This document shows, in pieces, positions 59,517-64,000 of a DNA stretch of 64,000 bases. This stretch comes from Stutzerimonas urumqiensis (lineage in GTDB: Bacteria > Pseudomonadota > Gammaproteobacteria > Pseudomonadales > Pseudomonadaceae). The stretch spans positions 558,001 to 622,000 of the forward strand of contig NZ_RBZQ01000001.1 in the NCBI RefSeq assembly GCF_003640395.1, written 5' to 3'. A model generated the notes under the pieces. That model saw only the letters and a program-made list of their open reading frames with translations. It made no database searches and was not told where the DNA came from. How positions within the stretch are numbered: position 1 is the stretch's first letter; each line of letters begins with the position of its first letter. A program made the translations under genes and the position numbers.

Positions 59517-60299
59517 TTAAGGCGAGGTGCGCGCGATGCTCTCATCGCTGCGCAAGGTAAAGATCTCGTAGCCTTCGGCCGTGACCAGCACCGTGTGCTC
59601 CCATTGGGCGGAAAGCTTGCGGTCCTTGGTGATCGCGGTCCAGCCGTCGCCGAGCAGACGGGTCTCGGCACGTCCCTGATTGATCATCGGCTCGATGGTG
59701 AACGTCATGCCTTCCTTGAGCTCGAGGCCCGTGCCGGCCCGCCCGTAGTGGAGCACTTGCGGCTCTTCATGGAAGACCTTGCCGATGCCATGGCCACAGT
59801 ATTCGCGAACCACCGAATAGCCGTTCTTCTCGGCGTGCTTCTGAATGACCTCGCCGATGTCGCCGAGCCGCGTGCCTGGACGGACCAGTTCGATGCCCTT
59901 GTACAGGCACTCCTGCGTCACGCGGCACAGCTTCGCGGCCCACTCGGGCACATCGCCGACGAGGAACATCATGCTGGTGTCGCCGTGATAGCCGTCCTTG
60001 ATGACGGTGATATCGATGTTCAGGATGTCACCGCTCTTGAGCGGCTTGTCTGCCGGAATGCCATGGCAGACGACATGGTTGACCGATGTGCAGATGGACT
60101 TGGGAAAGCCCTTGTAGTTGAGCGGCGCCGGAATGGCGTCCTGCACGTTGACGATGTAGTCATGGCAAAGACGGTCGAGCGTATCGGTGGTTACGCCGGG
60201 CTTGACGTGTTCACCGATCATTTCCAGCACCTCGGCAGCCAGTCGGCCGGCGATGCGCATTTTTTCGATGTCTTCAGGGGTCTTGATGGTGACCGTCAT
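59517..60299 (-). CDS. map: Methionine aminopeptidase, type I
   Basis: Removes the initiator methionine from nascent proteins. The 260-residue enzyme shows the di-metal ligands and catalytic His: VCHGIP, ILNIDITV and GDTSMMF (Asp pair), YCGHGIGKVFHEEP, TIEPMI and the C-terminal SAQWEHTVLVT (Glu). The short N-terminus without an extension marks type Ia. It leads the map-glnD-dapC unit. The spacer to rne contains a 38-bp palindrome. Confidence 0.97.
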   Translation of the reverse strand: MTVTIKTPEDIEKMRIAGRLAAEVLEMIGEHVKPGVTTDTLDRLCHDYIVNVQDAIPAPLNYKGFPKSICTSVNHVVCHGIPADKPLKSGDILNIDITVIKDGYHGDTSMMFLVGDVPEWAAKLCRVTQECLYKGIELVRPGTRLGDIGEVIQKHAEKNGYSVVREYCGHGIGKVFHEEPQVLHYGRAGTGLELKEGMTFTIEPMINQGRAETRLLGDGWTAITKDRKLSAQWEHTVLVTAEGYEIFTLRSDESIARTSP

Positions 60300-60382
60300 G
60301 CGTTTCTCTCGGCACGGGCTTCAACGAAAGGGCCGGATTCTATCAGAAGACTCCGCCCGCCGCCGAATGTGCGGGGCGCCGT

Positions 60383-60420
60383 AACGAGAGAGGGGATGCC
60401 ATGGCATCCCCTCTCTCGTT
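60383..60420. terminator. Perfect 38-bp palindrome between rne and map
   Basis: AACGAGAGAGGGGATGCCA and its exact reverse complement are adjacent without a spacer, 14 bases beyond the rne stop codon. On the minus strand it is the likely transcript end of rne; there is no T-tract beyond GTT, and it lies upstream of map on the same strand. Confidence 0.7.
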
Positions 60421-60433
60421 TACACAACAGCTC

Positions 60434-63400
60434 TTAGAGCTGCGGCTTGCGCGGCGGCTCGTCCACTTTCTCGCGGCCTTGCTCCTCCGGTGCGTCTGCG
60501 ACTGACTGCTCCTGAAGCGGGGCTTGCTCCGGCTCCGGCTCAGCGGCGACCGGCTCGCTGGCGTCGCTGTCGCTTTTGGGCGCCGGCAGTTCGTTGGCCG
60601 GAGTCGGTTCGACCGTCTCTGCCTTCACCGGCTCCGATTCAGCGGCAGATGCCTGCTGGGCACCGCCTGCCACGATTTCGTTGCTGGCCAGCGGCTGCGC
60701 TTCTGCGATCTGTTCGACCGGTTGGGCCGGTTCGGCGATAACGGATTCCGTGACGGCGGGCGCTTCACTGGCCACCTTGCCTTCGCGCGCCAGGCGCTCG
60801 GCTTCACGCTGACGGCGACGAACTTCACGAGGATCGTTCGGCGCGCGACCGGCGGGGCGGGCCGGCTGGCTGGGTGCCGGCTGCTCGGGGGCGATGGTTG
60901 GCTCGCTCGCGGCAGGCTCGTTCACGACCTCGGCTGGTGCGGCAGCGGCGGGCTCGGAAGCAGAAACGACCTCAATGCTCGTCTCGGCAGCGGGGACCTC
61001 CATGGCAGGCTGTTCACGCTCAGCTTCGACAGGCTCGAGGATAGGCGTAGCCGGTTGCTCGGTTACATCGCTGTCGATCGAGGCGCCGACCGGTGCTGGC
61101 TCGGTATCTGCGGTATTGGCAGCGAGCGCGGCAGCCGTGGCGGCTATGGCCACGTCTTCCGACTTCACCGGTGCGTTGCTTTCATCGACCTCGGCGGTTT
61201 CGATCTCGTTACCGTTGGCATCGCGCTGGCGATCACGACGGTTGCTGCGGCGACGCTGACCGCGCGAGCGACGACGCGGACGCTCAAGCTCGTTGTCGTC
61301 TTCGCTGTCATCCTGAGCCTCCTGGCCGGTCGCTTCCTCGTCAACGACGACCGGTTGCTCGTCACGCGACTTGCGTTCTTCGCGGGGCGCACGGGGCGGG
61401 CGCTCACGCTCTACCCGTGGCTCCTCGGCGTTGACGGCTTCGTTATCTTCGAGAGCAGGCCGCAGTTCGCGCTTGCGCTCTTCACGCGGCGCGCGCTCCT
61501 CGCGAGCAGGACGCTCCTCCCGCTGCGGCCGCTCACGGCGCGTGGACGTGTTGCCGGCATCCGCCGTTTCGACCTGTTCACGTGGCTTGCGCTCTTCACG
61601 CGCTTCGCGTGGCGGACGCGGACGCTCTTCCCGTGCGGGACGCTCTTCGCGCGGCTTGCGTTCTTCGTCTCGCGCGCGGCCATCGCGCCGGCGGTTCTGC
61701 TGGCGGCCGTTGCGACGCTCGTCATTGCGGGGCTGGCGGCTGCGCTCCGGCTTGGTCTGCGCTTCGGCTGGCTTGGCTTCTTCCTTGCCGGCAAACAGGC
61801 TGACCAGTGACTTGACCAGTCCCTTGAACAGGCTGGGCTCGGGGGTCGAGACAGGCGCTTGTGGCGCTTCGGGCACCTGGGCCGGTGCGGTGCGCTGCGG
61901 CGCGGTCTTGACCGCGGCCTCCTGGCGAACCAGCGTGCGCGTTGCGCTTACCGGCTGAGCCTCTTCGACCTCGGCTGGCGCCATTTCGTAGCTTGCCTGG
62001 CCCGAAACCAACTCGGGGCTGTCGTCACGCAGACGCACGACTTCGAAGTGAGGCGTCTCGAGATGATCGTCAGGCAGGATGAAGATGCGCGCACGGGTGC
62101 GCAGTTCGATCTTGGTGATCGCGTTGCGCTTCTCATTGAGCAGGAAGGCGGCGACCTGGAAAGGCACGCGTGCACGCACTTCCGCGGTACGGTCCTTGAG
62201 AGCCTCTTCTTCGATCAGGCGAAGGATGGCCAGCGACAGAGACTCGACGTCCCGGATGATGCCTTGGCCGTTGCAGCGCGGGCATACGATGCCACTGGTT
62301 TCACCCAGCGAGGGACGCAGGCGCTGTCGAGACATTTCCAGAAGACCGAAGCGCGAGATGCGGCCGATCTGCACGCGCGCGCGGTCGGCTTCCAGCGCTT
62401 CGCGCATGCGGTCTTCGACGGCGCGCTGATTCTTCGCCGGGGTCATGTCGATGAAGTCGATGACGATCAGGCCGCCGATGTCGCGCAGGCGCAGCTGGCG
62501 AGCGATTTCCTCGGCCGCTTCGAGGTTGGTCTGGAGGGCAGTCTCTTCGATGTCCCCGCCTTTGGTGGCGCGGGCCGAGTTGATGTCGATCGAAACCAGT
62601 GCTTCGGTGGGGTCGATGACGATCGAGCCACCCGAGGGAAGCTTGACCTCGCGCTGGAAGGCCGTTTCGATCTGGCTTTCGATCTGGAACCGATTGAACA
62701 GCGGGACGCTGTCTTCGTAGAGCTTCACCTTGCTCGCATACTGCGGCATGACCTGGCGAATGAAGCTCAGTGCTTCTTCCTGGGCTTCGACGCTATCGAT
62801 CAGGACCTCGCCGATGTCCTGGCGCAGATAGTCGCGGATGGCGCGAATGATGACGTTGGATTCCTGATAGATCAGGAAGGGGGCCGACCGGTCCTGCGAG
62901 GCTTCCTTGATGGCCGACCAGAGCTGCAGCAGGTAGTCCAGGTCCCACTGCAGTTCTTCGCTCGAACGACCGAGGCCGGCGGTCCGGACGATGAGTCCCA
63001 TGTCGGTTGGGATGTTCAGTCCGTTGAGGGCCTCGCGCAGTTCGTTGCGCTCTTCGCCTTCGATACGACGGGAGATGCCGCCCGCACGCGGGTTGTTAGG
63101 CATCAGGACCAGGTATCGGCCTGCAAGGCTGATGAAGGTGGTCAGTGCGGCGCCTTTGTTGCCGCGCTCTTCTTTTTCGACCTGGACAATGACTTCCTGC
63201 CCTTCGGACAGGACATCCTTGATGTTGACTCGGCCCTCAGGGGCTTTCTTGAAGTATTCGCGAGAGATTTCCTTGAGAGGAAGAAAGCCGTGGCGTTCGG
63301 CTCCGAAATCGATGAAAGCCGCTTCGAGGCTGGGTTCGATTCGGGTGATGCGGCCCTTGTAGATGTTGGCTTTCTTCTGCTCACGGGCGCCGGACTCGAT

Positions 63401-63484
63401 GTCCAGGTCGAACAGTCGCTGGCCATCCACCAGTGCGACGCGCAACTCTTCAGGCTGAGTTGCGTTTATTAGCATTCTTTTCAT
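60434..63484 (-). CDS. rne: Ribonuclease E
   Basis: The main endoribonuclease of mRNA decay and rRNA/tRNA processing and scaffold of the degradosome. The 1016-residue protein starts [30 protein letters not shown], then the S1 domain (about residues 35-120), the 5' sensor, the DNase I-like catalytic part ([13 protein letters not shown] and [10 protein letters not shown], holding the two catalytic Asp) and the zinc link CPRCNGQG. From about residue 515 the chain is disordered: a long stretch of Arg, Glu and Pro repeats ([21 protein letters not shown]) probably binds RNA, then an acidic Ala/Pro/Glu tail. ATG 63484 is the family start. Confidence 0.97.
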   Translation of the reverse strand: MKRMLINATQPEELRVALVDGQRLFDLDIESGAREQKKANIYKGRITRIEPSLEAAFIDFGAERHGFLPLKEISREYFKKAPEGRVNIKDVLSEGQEVIVQVEKEERGNKGAALTTFISLAGRYLVLMPNNPRAGGISRRIEGEERNELREALNGLNIPTDMGLIVRTAGLGRSSEELQWDLDYLLQLWSAIKEASQDRSAPFLIYQESNVIIRAIRDYLRQDIGEVLIDSVEAQEEALSFIRQVMPQYASKVKLYEDSVPLFNRFQIESQIETAFQREVKLPSGGSIVIDPTEALVSIDINSARATKGGDIEETALQTNLEAAEEIARQLRLRDIGGLIVIDFIDMTPAKNQRAVEDRMREALEADRARVQIGRISRFGLLEMSRQRLRPSLGETSGIVCPRCNGQGIIRDVESLSLAILRLIEEEALKDRTAEVRARVPFQVAAFLLNEKRNAITKIELRTRARIFILPDDHLETPHFEVVRLRDDSPELVSGQASYEMAPAEVEEAQPVSATRTLVRQEAAVKTAPQRTAPAQVPEAPQAPVSTPEPSLFKGLVKSLVSLFAGKEEAKPAEAQTKPERSRQPRNDERRNGRQQNRRRDGRARDEERKPREERPAREERPRPPREAREERKPREQVETADAGNTSTRRERPQREERPAREERAPREERKRELRPALEDNEAVNAEEPRVERERPPRAPREERKSRDEQPVVVDEEATGQEAQDDSEDDNELERPRRRSRGQRRRSNRRDRQRDANGNEIETAEVDESNAPVKSEDVAIAATAAALAANTADTEPAPVGASIDSDVTEQPATPILEPVEAEREQPAMEVPAAETSIEVVSASEPAAAAPAEVVNEPAASEPTIAPEQPAPSQPARPAGRAPNDPREVRRRQREAERLAREGKVASEAPAVTESVIAEPAQPVEQIAEAQPLASNEIVAGGAQQASAAESEPVKAETVEPTPANELPAPKSDSDASEPVAAEPEPEQAPLQEQSVADAPEEQGREKVDEPPRKPQL

Positions 63485-63969
63485 GTAGTACCGTCGGTTT
63501 CCGGGCTGCCGGAAACGGCGTTCGGCACACACGACTCTCTCGGTCGGTGTCAGGTGCGTCAGGAATGGTTGTCAGTCATCCCAGTGTCCAGCGATACGAG
63601 GCTTTTGCCGGTATCGCGACGACGTCTCCTGCTTGCTGTGTTAACAGGAAGCAATGGTTCGGGAGGAGGAATCGGTCAAGGATTGCGGACGGCATGGAGC
63701 GTCTTGAAGCTGTGCTACGCCAATCGTTAACCGTGCATCTCCACCCAACACGCATACTTTGATAATCGGGTGCCGCTCGCAGAATCCAGAGCGGTTGCAT
63801 TGGGCGCGATTCCCCAGTTGGGGGCACGCAACGTGTCTTTCGAGGCTTGTTCCGATTTTCGCCATGGCGGAAATATCGTTGGATGGCCTCAGCATCCTTG
63901 AACAAATTGCGAGCCGGAACGGTTATATGGCAAACCTTCCTGGGCTGACCGCTTTTGGCGGCGTTCGCG
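63485..63969 (-). other. Probable long 5' leader of rne
   Basis: This 485-base stretch between the rne start and its likely promoter has no gene I can support; the short open frames in it are not convincing. If the promoter at 63970-63998 is used, the rne mRNA has a leader of about 480 bases. E. coli rne has a 361-base leader through which RNase E controls its own mRNA, so a similar role is plausible here. Confidence 0.55.
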
Positions 63970-63998
63970 ACTATAGCAGCAATGACTAAGTGCTTCAA
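63970..63998 (-). promoter_or_regulatory. Promoter of rne
   Basis: On the minus strand TTGAAG (63998-63993) and TATAGT (63975-63970) are 17 bases apart, and TGC before the -10 gives an extended -10. No other strong sigma-70 site stands out between here and the rne start. Confidence 0.65.
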
Positions 63999-64000
63999 TT

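Noticed and set aside
61859-63472. 537-codon plus-strand open frame opposite rne
   Set aside because: Shadow of the conserved catalytic half of RNase E.
63576-63998. Short open frames in the rne leader (both strands)
   Set aside because: No ribosome site, no family resemblance, composition unlike neighbours; region better explained as untranslated leader.

Overview
The window is a 64 kb piece of chromosome from a high-GC gammaproteobacterium, almost certainly Pseudomonadaceae. Protein wording recognisable by eye (ArgF, PlsB, DapD, BfrB, YaeQ, RNase E, LeuA) matches Pseudomonas. A copper receptor of the OprC/NosA type fits the Pseudomonas/Stutzerimonas stutzeri side of the family, but the species cannot be fixed from sequence reading alone. 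Codon usage and GC look even throughout. I see no prophage, integrase, complete insertion sequence, CRISPR array, rRNA or tRNA.

Layout. 0-9 kb: start of leuA (minus strand, cut by the window edge), a copper-uptake pair (DUF2946 protein and OprC-like TonB receptor), an isochorismatase-like hydrolase, an M23 peptidase, xseA and a large periplasmic esterase-like protein. 9-16 kb: guaB-guaA with an unusual inverted heptamer array between them, a multicopper oxidase, tadA, and argF overlapping an orphan ABC ATPase. 16-20 kb: grxD, bacterioferritin bfr with its ferredoxin bfd (Fur-box upstream), yaeQ and recJ. 20-27 kb: a molybdopterin oxidoreductase, an Old Yellow Enzyme, a DUF533 protein, prfB with its programmed frameshift, then lysS. 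27-30 kb: a plus-strand run of a QEGLA/DUF1704 putative metallopeptidase, an AIM24-like protein, a small membrane protein and a macrodomain hydrolase. 30-38 kb: two OmpA/DUF4398 lipoproteins, ppc, adk, tsaB, an extensin-like protein and rsmJ. 38-43 kb: a TetR-controlled RND efflux pair. 43-48 kb: yjdM, a short FimV-like protein, plsB and a cold-shock gene. 48-60 kb: a DAP/sulfur-transfer/nitrogen-control block (rlmA, dapE, tcdA, csdE, csdA, dapD, dapC, glnD, map). 60-64 kb: rne with a long leader.

Functionally this is mostly core genome: purine synthesis, DNA repair, translation (prfB, lysS, tadA, tsaB, tcdA, rsmJ, rlmA, map), the succinylase branch of lysine/DAP synthesis (dapD, dapC, dapE within 7 kb), iron storage and copper handling. 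The less ordinary material is the 27-30 kb cluster, several strong inverted repeats (between guaB and guaA, prfB and lysS, map and rne, and after the cold-shock gene), a promoter interleaved with a terminator at 43.0 kb, and a 16-bp palindrome fitting a TetR operator. I did not find a convincing wholly new multi-gene system; the 27-30 kb cluster is the best candidate for follow-up.
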